From the NCBI RefSeq assembly GCF_014651115.1, contig NZ_BMWG01000016.1:104397-168396 (forward strand): 64,000 nucleotides of DNA, given 5' to 3'. A model generated the notes under the pieces. It saw nothing but the letters and a program-made list of their open reading frames with translations, ran no database searches and had not been told where the DNA came from. The translations under genes and the position numbers were made by a program. Each line of letters begins with the position of its first letter. The stretch's first letter is position 1. This document shows, piece after piece, positions 24,971 to 33,807 of this stretch. The stretch comes from Streptomyces inusitatus. Its GTDB lineage: Bacteria > Actinomycetota > Actinomycetes > Streptomycetales > Streptomycetaceae.

Positions 24971-25510
24971 TCATGACAGCAGCCCCGCCGCGATCCCGCG
25001 CGCGCACCGGATCGGCTCGGCGCTGCGCTCGCGCACGACGGTGACGGTCGCCCCGTCCATCAGCAGGACGAACTTCCGGGCCAGCGCGGCGCAGTCGGGC
25101 TGACCCGCCTCCGCGAGCAGCTCGGCGATGAAGGCGGCGACGGCCCTCTTGTGCTCGGTCGCGACCCGGTGGACCGGGCCGTCGGCGTCGGAGAACTCCG
25201 TCATGGCGTTGCTGAAGGCGCAGCCCCGGAAGTTCCCCTGCTCGCAGTCCTGTTCCAGGGCGTCGAAGACGGCCAGCGGGGCGCGGCCCCGGGCCGCCAC
25301 CTCCGCCTCCAGCCACTGCCGCCAGAGCGTGTCCCGCTCCTCCAGCACCGCCACGACCAGCTCGTCCTTGCTGGCGAAGTGGCGGTAGAACGACGCGCGC
25401 CCGATGCCCGACGAGGCCAGCAGGCGTTCGACGCCGACCGCGCGGATGCCCTCCGCGAAGAAGAGTTCCCTGGCTGCCTCGATGAGCCGCTCGCGAGCGT
25501 GTGTGGCCAT
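24971..25510 (-). CDS. TetR-family repressor
   Basis: The 179-residue regulator has the N-terminal TetR helix-turn-helix (RLIEAARELFF, VGVERLLASSGIGRASFYRHF, SKDEL) and a ligand domain containing CEQGNFRGCAFSNA. The Cys-containing GCAFSNAxxE segment is common in the AcrR/YxaF-like group. ATG 25510 is 180 bases from the divergent MFS gene. A perfect inverted repeat at 25549-25579 in that gap is the likely operator, so it probably represses the exporter and itself. Confidence 0.85.
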   Translation of the reverse strand: MATHARERLIEAARELFFAEGIRAVGVERLLASSGIGRASFYRHFASKDELVVAVLEERDTLWRQWLEAEVAARGRAPLAVFDALEQDCEQGNFRGCAFSNAMTEFSDADGPVHRVATEHKRAVAAFIAELLAEAGQPDCAALARKFVLLMDGATVTVVRERSAEPIRCARGIAAGLLS

Positions 25511-25548
25511 GGAGCCACCGTAATCGACCTTGACGGCAAACGGAAACG

Positions 25549-25579
25549 ATCGGTACTGTCTCAACAGGACGGTACCGAT
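25549..25579. promoter_or_regulatory. Inverted repeat, candidate TetR operator
   Basis: ATCGGTAC (25549-25556) is mirrored perfectly by GTACCGAT (25572-25579). The spacing centres on the intergenic region between the divergent TetR and MFS genes, beside an AT-rich stretch. Confidence 0.55.
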
Positions 25580-25690
25580 TGGTTCCGAATGATCGACCCC
25601 CCCCGCTCGGGCAACTCCCCAGGCCCCTCGCCGCCCCGACGCCCCTGGCGCGCCACCCAGTTGCCCGTTGAAACCCAAGACTGGACGGTT

Positions 25691-26980
25691 ATGGACAGCG
25701 GTATCCAAGGTAAATCCGAAGCATTACCCCCAAGCGCCGAGGAAGGCCTCCCCGAGCGCCGAGCCCCTCGCGGCAGCATCTTCATGCTGGGCTTCGCCAC
25801 CTTCGCCATCGGTACGGACGAGTTCGTCCTGGCCGGAGTGCTCCCCGAACTCAGCGACGACCTCAGCGTCTCCGTCACCACCGCCGGCCAGGTGGTGACC
25901 GTCTTCGCGCTGACCTGCGCGGTGCTCGCGCCGATCCTGGCCACCGCCACCGCCCGGCGGGCCCGGCGCGGTGTGCTGATGCTCGCCGTCGTCGTCTATC
26001 TGGTGGGCAATGTCGCCACCGCCCTCGCCCCGACCTTCGCCACCGTGCTGATCGCCCAGATGGTCGCCGCCGCCGGAGCGGGGCTCTTCGTGCCGACCGC
26101 CGCGGTCACCGCGGCGGCGCTGGTCCCGCCGGGCCGCCAGGGCCGTGCCATCGCCGCGGTCACCACCGGATTCACCGCGGCCACCGCGCTCGGCGCGCCC
26201 ATCGGCACCGCCCTGGGCGGCTATATGGGCTGGCGCTCGACGATGTGGTTCGTCGCCGTGCTCGCCGTGCTCGGCCTGATCGGCCTGCGGATCCTGGTGC
26301 CCGCCAAGATCGAGGCCCCGGCGGCGGAGAGCCTGAGGGCGCGCGTCGCACCGCTCAAGGACCGCCGGGTGCTGACCATCCTGGCGACCACCCTGATCGG
26401 CTTCACCGCCATCTACATGCCCTACACCTATATCGCCGTGGTCTTCGAACCGGCCACCGGCGGCAGCGGCGACCGGCTCGCGATCCTCATGTTCACCCTC
26501 GGAGTGATCGGCACCCTCGGCAACCTCGCCGCCGGACGGCTCGCGGACCGCATCGGCGGGCGCGGCGTGGTGGCGGTCGCCCTGGTGTGGATGGCGCTGA
26601 GCCTGGCCGTGTTCCCGCTGGCCACCGGCGCGTTCGTGTCCGCGCTCGTGATGATCGTCGTCTACGGCGTGGCGGCCTTCGCCATCACCTCGCCCCAGCA
26701 GCACCGGCTGATCACGCTCAACCCGCAGGCCGCCTCCGTGCTGGTGTCGCTGAACGCGGCGATCCTGTACCTGGCGATCTCCCTCTCCGGGGCCGTGGGC
26801 GCGGTCGGCATCAGCTGGGTCGGAGCCAACTCGCTGCCGCTGATCGCCGCCGCGCTGGCCCTCGTCGCCCTGGGGATCTCCGAGGTGGGCCACCGGATGT
26901 CCCGCCGGGCCCCGGCCTCCGAACCCGAACCCGGGGCCGGGACGGCCGCCGCCGAACCCGCGCCGCTCAGCAAGGGCTGA
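25691..26980 (+). CDS. MFS exporter (DHA1, Cmx/AraJ-like)
   Basis: The 429-residue protein has about 12 membrane segments. FATFAIGTDEFVLAGVLPELS is the TM1 signature of Cmx/AraJ-type drug or sugar efflux proteins, and ATARRARRGVLM is the loop 2-3 region. It would use the proton gradient to export a small hydrophobic compound. Codon 12 (25724-25726) is TTA, implying bldA-dependent translation. It is divergent from the TetR gene that probably controls it. Confidence 0.85.
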   Translation: MDSGIQGKSEALPPSAEEGLPERRAPRGSIFMLGFATFAIGTDEFVLAGVLPELSDDLSVSVTTAGQVVTVFALTCAVLAPILATATARRARRGVLMLAVVVYLVGNVATALAPTFATVLIAQMVAAAGAGLFVPTAAVTAAALVPPGRQGRAIAAVTTGFTAATALGAPIGTALGGYMGWRSTMWFVAVLAVLGLIGLRILVPAKIEAPAAESLRARVAPLKDRRVLTILATTLIGFTAIYMPYTYIAVVFEPATGGSGDRLAILMFTLGVIGTLGNLAAGRLADRIGGRGVVAVALVWMALSLAVFPLATGAFVSALVMIVVYGVAAFAITSPQQHRLITLNPQAASVLVSLNAAILYLAISLSGAVGAVGISWVGANSLPLIAAALALVALGISEVGHRMSRRAPASEPEPGAGTAAAEPAPLSKG

Positions 26981-26999
26981 CCCATGAGGGAACTCCAGT

Positions 27000-27041
27000 G
27001 GCCGGCGCCCGGGTCGGCCGAAGGCCGCCAGGGCGCCGGCC
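27000..27041. terminator. Hairpin between convergent MFS and LuxR-type genes
   Basis: A 10-bp outer stem (27000-27009 with 27032-27041) encloses an inner CGGCC/GGCCG stem. It can act as a bidirectional terminator. Confidence 0.55.
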
Positions 27042-27106
27042 CGGAGGGACCCGGGCCCGCCGCCCCCGGCCGGGCGGGAGCCCCGGCGGCCCGGCCGGGA
27101 CCGCCG

Positions 27107-28306
27107 TCAGCAGGCCGAACGGCACTCCCGGCCGGCCCGGCGGGGGAGAGGCATCGCCGTCACCCCCTCCTCCCGGAGACCTGCCGCCCCGGACTCGGCC
27201 CCGCCCCCGCCGGCCGAGGGGCGGGGACAGCCGGCTCCGTCCAGGCCCAGCAGACCGGCCCGGGCGGCGGCCGCCCCCGCCTGGAAGCGGCTCTCCGCGC
27301 GCAACTCCTCCATGATTCCCGAGATGTGCCGCCGGAAGGTGCGCGGCGACATCCCCAGCCGGCGGGCGACGACCTCGTCCTTCAGCCCCGAGGACAGCAG
27401 CTGGAGAATGGCGCTCTTCACCGCGTCCAGCGTCCCGCCGTAGGAGGTCGAGCCGTCCTCGAACTCCACCGCCGCGTGCCAGGCGTGGTCGTGGAACCGG
27501 CGCAGGATCTCCACCAGCGTCGGGTCGTAGACCATGAGGGGCTTCACCGTGTCCCCCGAGGGCGAGGGCAGCAGCACCAGCGCCGCCCTGCTGTCGAAGA
27601 CCACCAGATGACCGAAGAGATCGTCGGAGGTGCGGGCGTCCGCCCCGGCGGCCACCGCCTCGTGCACCCGTCCCCGGGCGTCGGTGTCGGTGCGCACGGT
27701 GTGCTGATGGAGGGTGCGGACCGACACCCCCCGGCCCAGCGCCTGGAGCGTCAGCGGCCAGACCAGCCCGAAGAGCCGCCGGGTCTCACCGGCCCCCGCC
27801 TGCATCACCAGCATCTCCGAGGAGCAGTGCCGGGCCGCGTCGGCCAGCCGCAGCCGCAGCTGCTCCTCGTCCTCGGTGACGACGATCGTCTCCTGCCGCA
27901 GCTGGGCCCGCTGCGAGGTGCTGAAGATGTCGGAGAAACGTTTCAACCGCCGGTGCGCGGCCGCGAGACTGCTCTGCTGCTCATGGATCCGCCGCTCCAT
28001 CGGCGCGATCAGCTCCACCTGGGCGGCGCTGGGACTCTCCCCGGAGAACGTCCTCGTCGACTCGTCCAGCCGCACCAGCTTGAGATCCCGCAGCAGCCGC
28101 AGCGCCTGCTCGGCCTCCAGCCGCGAGACATGGAACTCCTCGGCCGCCTCCCGTACCTTGACCGCCCCGCGCGGCAGCGACCAGGAGTAGATCTGGAGGG
28201 CCAGCTCCTCCGACCTGCCGTCCGCGGGCAGCGGGCGATCGTTCCCCCCGGCGCCCTGTCCTCTGAAGGGACGAGGGATTTCCAGCGGTACCGTGCGCTT
28301 CGTCAT
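27107..28306 (-). CDS. TrmB/LuxR-type transcriptional regulator
   Basis: This 399-residue regulator has an N-terminal TrmB-like segment (VKVREAAEEFHVSRLEAEQALRLL). A central phospholipase-D-like sensor region follows, with a LuxR helix-turn-helix (about 310-340; KDEVVARRLGMSPRTFRRHISGIMEEL) near the C-terminus. A Gly-rich tail follows. Such proteins are common pathway-specific regulators next to actinomycete antibiotic genes. It lies 12 bases from the thioesterase stop and is probably co-transcribed with it. Confidence 0.82.
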   Translation of the reverse strand: MTKRTVPLEIPRPFRGQGAGGNDRPLPADGRSEELALQIYSWSLPRGAVKVREAAEEFHVSRLEAEQALRLLRDLKLVRLDESTRTFSGESPSAAQVELIAPMERRIHEQQSSLAAAHRRLKRFSDIFSTSQRAQLRQETIVVTEDEEQLRLRLADAARHCSSEMLVMQAGAGETRRLFGLVWPLTLQALGRGVSVRTLHQHTVRTDTDARGRVHEAVAAGADARTSDDLFGHLVVFDSRAALVLLPSPSGDTVKPLMVYDPTLVEILRRFHDHAWHAAVEFEDGSTSYGGTLDAVKSAILQLLSSGLKDEVVARRLGMSPRTFRRHISGIMEELRAESRFQAGAAAARAGLLGLDGAGCPRPSAGGGGAESGAAGLREEGVTAMPLPRRAGRECRSAC

Positions 28307-28318
28307 GATCGCTTCCCT

Positions 28319-29101
28319 TCAGCAGTCGAGATCTTCAAGAATCGCCGTGACGAACTCCGCCGTGCGGGCGGTCCAGAAAAAATGGTCGCCGGGGAATTCG
28401 GCCAGCCGGAAAGAGGCTTCCGTATGGCCCTTCCAGGCGAGCGCCGCGACCCTGTCGACGTAGGGGTCCTCCGAGGAGAGCAGAAAGGTGACGGGACAGG
28501 ACACCGTCTCGTCCGGAGGGCGGAGATAGGTGGAATTGAGCCGGTAGTCCTGACGTGTCACCGAAAGGATCATCCGGCGGAACGCCGGTCTGCCGAGCAG
28601 TTTCGGCGAGACGCCGCCCAGGGCGCGGAGTTCGTCGATGAGATCGTCGTCGGTCTCCAGCGGCCGCAGCCCCAGACCGGCGGAGGGCGAGGGCCGTCCC
28701 GAGACGAACAGCCGCACCGGAGCGCCGCCCCCGCGCTCCAGGGCGCGGGTCAGCTCGAAGGCGACGGCCGCCCCCATGCTGTGGCCGAGGACGGCCAGCG
28801 GCGGGCCCTCGCGCCAGGGGCGCAGCTCGTCGTGGATCCTTCCGGCCAGCTCCCCGATGTCCGCGGCGGCCGGTTCGGCGCCGCCGCCCCGGCGGCCCGG
28901 GTACTGCACGGACAGTACTTCCACCGATGGGGGGAAGGCAGCGGCCAGGGGCGAGAAAGCGCTGGCCGAAGCCCCCAGATAGGGGCAGCAGACCAGCCGG
29001 AAGCGTGGCTTCGGCACTGGATGGAACACTTTTATCCAGCTGCTCGGGTCAAGGTCGGGGTGGGCAGGGGACTCCGATGGCGGTGGGGTTGAAGTGCTCA
29101 A
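28319..29101 (-). CDS. Type II thioesterase
   Basis: The 260-residue alpha/beta-hydrolase has LVCCPYLGASASAF, the nucleophile elbow GHSMGAAVAFEL, an Asp in LLSSEDPYV and His in FPGDHFFW. This is the signature of editing thioesterases of NRPS/PKS systems, which free blocked carrier domains. TTG 29101 is chosen because GGAGGG lies five bases upstream and family homology starts soon after. Longer starts (ATG at about 29215) are possible. It may serve the NRPS at 35114 or the PKS at 54173. Confidence 0.82.
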   Translation of the reverse strand: MSTSTPPPSESPAHPDLDPSSWIKVFHPVPKPRFRLVCCPYLGASASAFSPLAAAFPPSVEVLSVQYPGRRGGGAEPAAADIGELAGRIHDELRPWREGPPLAVLGHSMGAAVAFELTRALERGGGAPVRLFVSGRPSPSAGLGLRPLETDDDLIDELRALGGVSPKLLGRPAFRRMILSVTRQDYRLNSTYLRPPDETVSCPVTFLLSSEDPYVDRVAALAWKGHTEASFRLAEFPGDHFFWTARTAEFVTAILEDLDC

Positions 29102-29537
29102 TGAGCCCTCCGGGGTTGGGGGTGCCCCGGCGCGGCAGCGCGCGTCGGCGAAGTGGGCGGTTCCGGGTAGTCGTGGGGCCCGGCCCGTCGTCGTTCGTGA
29201 TGTGCTCGTGCCCATGACGGTCGGACAGCTGCGAACCTCCTCGAAGGGGACGAAGGAATCACCTTGACCGATCTTGCCGAATGGATATGCACACGTCATC
29301 GCCCGAACCGGATTCACTTTTTCGGTCCGGCACGGCCCTTGCGACCAGGGGGTGTCCTTGATCGATTTTTGAAATATCCTCAAAGGGAACACTGATTCCT
29401 CGGGGCCCGGTGCCGTCGGCTCCCGAACTCCGTCGGCCTCCCCCGTAAGGAACTCATAAAGAACCGGTCCCGCGCGCCGGACGAAGCGCGAGGACCACCT
29501 TCCATCAGCTCATCGGTCTCTGCTGGGAGAATCATCC
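29102..29537. other. Divergent intergenic region, 436 bp
   Basis: This stretch between the thioesterase and the XRE/TPR regulator holds an AT-rich patch (29355-29385) likely to contain promoters. I see no convincing gene or clear operator. Confidence 0.45.
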
Positions 29538-31025
29538 GTGAGTGGCGTCACCAAGCCGGGCAGCAAGGCGTACAGAACGAAATTACGCACCGAGTTGACA
29601 GAACTGGGCCTCTCGGAGCGCCAGGTCGCCGAGCAGATGGTGGCCGATCTGATCAGAGAGTGCGCCATGCGGCCGAGAACCGCGCACCGGGTCGCCCGGG
29701 AGATCTCACTGGAGAAGGCGGCGGCCGACTACAACGCCCTCTCCCGCGACCCCCGCGCCACGATGACCGGCGGCCGCGTCTGGGAGTACGAACAGTGGCC
29801 GCAGCGCGGCAGCCGCCCCTCCCCGAGAGTGCTGCGCCTCCTCGCCGCCGTCTACGGCACCACCTGGGAACGGCTGGTCGACGTGGACGACCTCCGGCAC
29901 ATGCCGGAACACGACCGGGCCGCCTACCAGTCCGCGCTCACCGCGCCCGCCACCGGCCGGAGCGGCACCGGCACCGCGACCGGCACCGCCGCCGGCAAGG
30001 AGCCCGAGACGGCCGCCGCCTTCGAACAGAGCGCCGTCGACTCCCTCGCCCTCGCGGCCAGGGTCTCCGGGACCAATGTCGACGCCGCCACCATCGAACT
30101 GCTCAACCAGGAACTCGTCGACCTCACCTACGTCGTCATGCACCACTCCCCGCACCGGGCCTTCCAACGCGCCCTCCTCCTCCGCGACCAGGTCTCCCAG
30201 CTCCTCAAGGGCCGTCAGCGCCTCACCCACACCCGCGACCTCTACGTCATCGCCGCCAAGTGCTGCGCCCTGCTCGCCTGGTTCGCCGAGGACCTCGGCT
30301 ACCACGCTTCGGCCCTGGACCACGCCAGGGCCGGCTGGATCTGCGCGGAGCAGGCCGACCACAACGGGGCCCGCCGCTGGATCCGGGTCGTCCAGTCCCG
30401 GACCGCCTTCTGGGCCGGCGACTACATCGAGTCCGCCCGGCTCGCGGCCGACGGCCGGGGGCGGTTGTACGCGGACGGCGTGGAGCCCTATCTGATCCTG
30501 CTGGAGGCCCGCGCCTGGGCGGCGGCCGGCGAGGAACCCTGCGTACGCGAACTGCTCTCGCACTGGCAGGACGAACCCGTCTATCTCGTCGACCCCCGGA
30601 GCGAGGACCTCTTCTTCAACCTCACCCGGGACCGGCAGCACTATCTGGCCGGCGGCTCCCTGCTGCTGCTCGGAAAGAACGAGGAGGCCTCCGGCGAGCT
30701 GGAACAGGCCCTCACCCTCTTCGGCGATCTCCGCCGCGAGCACCGCTACTTCGGCATGGAACTGCTCAGCCGGATCGACGCGGCCCGCGCCCAGCTCCGC
30801 CACCGCGAGCTGGAGGCCGTGCCCCAGCTCCTCGACCCCGTACTCAAAAGCCACCCCTCGCAGCGGCTGAACATGTGCATCGTCGGCATGCACGGCATGC
30901 GCGCCGAGATCTCCGAACACCGCTTCCGGGGCAATCGCACGGCCCGCGTCCTGGCGGAGCGGATGCGGGACTTCTGCGCCCACTGGGCCGCCGCGGGCGA
31001 ACAGACCGGCACCACGACCGCGTAG
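29538..31025 (+). CDS. XRE-like regulator with TPR-type C-terminus, TTA codon
   Basis: The 495-residue protein has an N-terminal helix-turn-helix region (LGLSERQVAEQMVADLI, then SPRVLRLLAAVYGTTWERLVD) and a long helical, TPR-like remainder (ALDHARAGWICAEQADHNGARRWIRVVQSR). This matches Streptomyces helix-turn-helix/tetratricopeptide regulators of secondary metabolism and development. It starts at GTG 29538. Codon 16 (29583-29585) is TTA, so translation probably depends on bldA tRNA. Position ahead of the NRPS region suggests pathway control, which is inference. Confidence 0.78.
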   Translation: MSGVTKPGSKAYRTKLRTELTELGLSERQVAEQMVADLIRECAMRPRTAHRVAREISLEKAAADYNALSRDPRATMTGGRVWEYEQWPQRGSRPSPRVLRLLAAVYGTTWERLVDVDDLRHMPEHDRAAYQSALTAPATGRSGTGTATGTAAGKEPETAAAFEQSAVDSLALAARVSGTNVDAATIELLNQELVDLTYVVMHHSPHRAFQRALLLRDQVSQLLKGRQRLTHTRDLYVIAAKCCALLAWFAEDLGYHASALDHARAGWICAEQADHNGARRWIRVVQSRTAFWAGDYIESARLAADGRGRLYADGVEPYLILLEARAWAAAGEEPCVRELLSHWQDEPVYLVDPRSEDLFFNLTRDRQHYLAGGSLLLLGKNEEASGELEQALTLFGDLRREHRYFGMELLSRIDAARAQLRHRELEAVPQLLDPVLKSHPSQRLNMCIVGMHGMRAEISEHRFRGNRTARVLAERMRDFCAHWAAAGEQTGTTTA

Positions 31026-31088
31026 GCCGGACACCCCCGGGCCCCGGCGGGCGAACGATCACCGAAGCGAGAGAAGGACGAGAGCCCC

Positions 31089-31991
31089 ATGCCCCGCAGC
31101 ACCCCGCCGCCGCCCACCGGCATCGGCCTGACGGCCCTCCTCACGGCCGGCGCGCGCGTCGCCGAGAACATCCGCCTCGACCCCCTCTACCGGGACCATG
31201 TGGCCCCGCTCTTCCTGGAGTCGGCCGGGGCCCGGGACACCTGGTGGCCCTTCCCCGGCCGGGAGGAGGACGCCCTCTGGCGCTGGCTCAACGGCTACAT
31301 ACCCCTGCGCACCCGCTTCTTCGACGACTACCTCCTCGACGCCGGCCGCCGGGGCCGCCACCAGGTCGTCGTCCTCGGGGCCGGACTGGACACCCGCGCC
31401 TTCCGGCTGCCCTGGCCCTGTCCGGCGCCCGGCGGGGAGCCGGGCGACCGGGCGGCGACCGTGTACGAGATCGATCTGCCGTCCGTCCTCGACTTCAAGG
31501 AAGCCGTCCTGACCGGCCGTCGCGGACGGCCCCGGTGCGCGCGCGCCGCCGTCCGCGCCGATCTGCGGGGCAACTGGACGAGCGGCCTCCTCGCCGCCGG
31601 ATTCCGCCCCGACCTGCCGACCGCCTGGCTGGCCGAGGGGCTCGCCGCCCATCTCGGCCCGGAGGAGAACGACCGCCTCATGGAGAGCGTCACCCGGCTC
31701 TCCGCCCCCGGCAGCCGGTTCGCCACCGAGTACTGGAACAGCGCCACCCTCCGGAGCTGGAGCGAGGCGATGGAAGGCGCGCCGTCGATGGACTTCCTCC
31801 GGCCCCATCTGCGGCCGGGCTGCCGGGGCGAACCCGAGGAGTGGTTCGCCGCCCACGGCTGGCAGGCCGATGTCCACGCCCTCACCGAACTCGCCCACAC
31901 CCATCTGCGCCCGCGCGCCCTCGCCTCCGGCCCCCGGACCTCGGCGGCCGCCCGCGCCATGAACCGCGCACTGGTCGTCGCCGCCACCTGA
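31089..31991 (+). CDS. Leucine-carboxyl-methyltransferase-family SAM methyltransferase (second)
   Basis: The 300-residue enzyme has GIGLTALLTAGARVAENI, PLRTRFFDDYLL, the SAM loop VVVLGAGLDTRAFRLPW, VYEIDLPSV and LPTAWLAEGLAAHL, the order seen in the LCM/TIGR00027 family. It is related to the protein at 15472 but clearly divergent. AGAGAAGGA lies upstream. Its substrate is unknown; a role in O-methylating a product of the neighbouring NRPS operon is possible. Confidence 0.82.
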   Translation: MPRSTPPPPTGIGLTALLTAGARVAENIRLDPLYRDHVAPLFLESAGARDTWWPFPGREEDALWRWLNGYIPLRTRFFDDYLLDAGRRGRHQVVVLGAGLDTRAFRLPWPCPAPGGEPGDRAATVYEIDLPSVLDFKEAVLTGRRGRPRCARAAVRADLRGNWTSGLLAAGFRPDLPTAWLAEGLAAHLGPEENDRLMESVTRLSAPGSRFATEYWNSATLRSWSEAMEGAPSMDFLRPHLRPGCRGEPEEWFAAHGWQADVHALTELAHTHLRPRALASGPRTSAAARAMNRALVVAAT

Positions 31992-32172
31992 ATGCCGCGG
32001 CCCCTCGGCGCGGCCGCGCCCGGGGGCCCCGGGTCCGGCCCCCGGCCCCGGTCCCCTTCCCCCCTCCGGCCCCGCCCCCGGCCCCCCCCCCCCCGGAGGC
32101 CCCCGCGCCCCCGCGGCGCCGCCGCCCGGGGGGGCCGCGGCTCTGGCCCCGGTCCCGGTCCCGGTCCCGGTC
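31992..32172. repeat. Low-complexity GC tract with C13 run and GGTCCC repeats
   Basis: The gap between convergent genes is almost pure G/C. It contains 13 consecutive C (32082-32094) and tandem GGTCCC units ending near 32174. It likely acts as a termination zone. It is also a region where sequencing or assembly errors are likely. Confidence 0.7.
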
Positions 32173-32928
32173 TCAGCCTCGGCCGATGAACGGCATCGTC
32201 GTCGGCATGACCGTCAGGAACTGCACATTGGTGTCCGCCGGCATCGACGCCATCAGCAGCAGCGCCTCGGTGAAACGCGCCACCGGAATGGTCGCCTCCA
32301 CCGCCATCGATCCATCGGCCTGCATCGCGGCCGGCTGCGGACCCCCGTCCATCGGGGTCACATTGCCGACGTCGATCTGACCGCAGGAGATGTTGTACGG
32401 CCGCCCGTCCAGCGAGAGACCCCGGGTCAGCCCCAGCACCGCGTGCTTGGCCGTGGTGTACGCGATCGCGTTCGGACGCGGCGCGTACGCGGAGGGAGCG
32501 CCGTTGTTGATGATGCGCCCGCCCTGCGGGGACTGGTCCCGCATCAGCCGGAACGCCTCCTGCGCGCAGAGGAAGGTCCCGGTGACCGTCGTGTCCATGA
32601 TCCGGGTCCAGTCCGCGTACTCCACCTCCGTGACCGGCCTGCGGGGCACGGCCGCGCCCGCGTTGTTGAACAGCAGGTCCAGCCGGCCGAACCGGCTCCG
32701 TACGGTCTCGAACAGCGCCGTGACCCCGGCCGGCTCCCTGATGTCCGTGGGCACCGCGATCACCCGGTCGGCACCGGCCCCCGAGAGCGCGACGGTCTCC
32801 TCCAGCGCGTCCGCGCGCCGGCCGGCCAGCGCCACCGTCCATCCCTCGCCGAGCAGCGCCAGCGCGCTCGCCCGGCCGATGCCGCTGCCGCCGCCGGTGA
32901 CGACGGCGATCCTGCCCCCGCCGCTCAT
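32173..32928 (-). CDS. Short-chain dehydrogenase/reductase
   Basis: The 251-residue classical SDR has the cofactor loop TGGGSGIGRA, an Arg-containing LAGRRAD (NADP preference likely), NNAG, and catalytic YTTAKHA. The usual Ser before the catalytic Tyr lies in a GAPSAYA segment. It is the last gene of a leftward operon and overlaps the dioxygenase stop by ATGA. It may oxidise or reduce an alcohol or ketone made by the two upstream oxygenases. Confidence 0.85.
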   Translation of the reverse strand: MSGGGRIAVVTGGGSGIGRASALALLGEGWTVALAGRRADALEETVALSGAGADRVIAVPTDIREPAGVTALFETVRSRFGRLDLLFNNAGAAVPRRPVTEVEYADWTRIMDTTVTGTFLCAQEAFRLMRDQSPQGGRIINNGAPSAYAPRPNAIAYTTAKHAVLGLTRGLSLDGRPYNISCGQIDVGNVTPMDGGPQPAAMQADGSMAVEATIPVARFTEALLLMASMPADTNVQFLTVMPTTMPFIGRG

Positions 32929-33770
32929 CGGGTCTCGTCCATCCAGATGCGCAGCATCCGCCGCGACGGCGCGCCCGGCGTGTCGACATAGGCCGAACGT
33001 CCGTGCATCACCCGGCTGTTGCGGATGACCAGCAGATCGCCCGCGCCCAGTCGCATCCCGAAGGCGATCTCCGGCCGGTAGAGCACCTCGTCCAGACAGT
33101 CCAGCGCCTCCCGCCGGGCCGGGCTCAGCTCGGCGGACGCCCGTACCGTACGGGTCTGGTAGTAGCAGCAGATCTTCCCGTCGTCCTGGGTGAACAGAAT
33201 GGGGGTGACGATGTGCTGCTGTCCCGCCCGGCCGCTGCGGTCGAAGGTCCACTCCTCCTTGAGGAGGGCGAGCACATCGGGCCGCTCCCGCTCGATGATG
33301 TCGTGGACGTGCCCGGCGCTCGCGAGCTTGGTGTTGCCCCCCTCGCTGCCCGCGGCGGGCTGGAGACAGAGCAGCACCAGCAGATCGCAGGTGTCGCAGT
33401 GGAAGCCCAGCTCGGTGTTGCCGTCGCCGTCGCGGTCGCGCAGCACCTGGGTCAGATCCCCCGCGGCGTTCTGCGGAATGATCTCCCCCAGCTCCCGCAG
33501 GGTGAACGACAGCGCGGAGACGATCGACTCATCGGGGGCGGAGGGGTCCATCAACCCGCTGACGTGCGCGAACCCCACGGTCTTGAGGCTGTTGCCGAGG
33601 AAGGAGCCCAGCTTCTCGCGTACCGGGTCGCCCGTCCCCCACTTCTCGGCGACGGCATCGTCCCACAGCAGCCGCCGGTCCTCGCCGGTGAACGGCAGGG
33701 ACCACACCTCGCGTCGGGTGTCCAGATAGTCGCTGTTCCAGGCGATGTCGCGGAGCGTGTTCTCAGTCAT
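32925..33770 (-). CDS. TauD/TfdA-type Fe(II)/2-oxoglutarate dioxygenase
   Basis: This 281-residue enzyme has the iron-binding HxD in GFHCDTCDLL, the distal His in VMHGRSAY, and a 2-oxoglutarate-binding Arg in RRMLRIWMDE. Members hydroxylate amino acids or carrier-bound peptides in many NRPS pathways; CAS-like and SyrP-like groups share this size. It is coupled to the SDR by an ATGA overlap and follows the aminotransferase. Hydroxylation of the NRPS residue is a reasonable inference. Confidence 0.85.
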   Translation of the reverse strand: MTENTLRDIAWNSDYLDTRREVWSLPFTGEDRRLLWDDAVAEKWGTGDPVREKLGSFLGNSLKTVGFAHVSGLMDPSAPDESIVSALSFTLRELGEIIPQNAAGDLTQVLRDRDGDGNTELGFHCDTCDLLVLLCLQPAAGSEGGNTKLASAGHVHDIIERERPDVLALLKEEWTFDRSGRAGQQHIVTPILFTQDDGKICCYYQTRTVRASAELSPARREALDCLDEVLYRPEIAFGMRLGAGDLLVIRNSRVMHGRSAYVDTPGAPSRRMLRIWMDETR

Positions 33771-33807
33771 GTCGTGATCAGTCCTTTCAACGGCGGCACG
33801 GTGTCGT

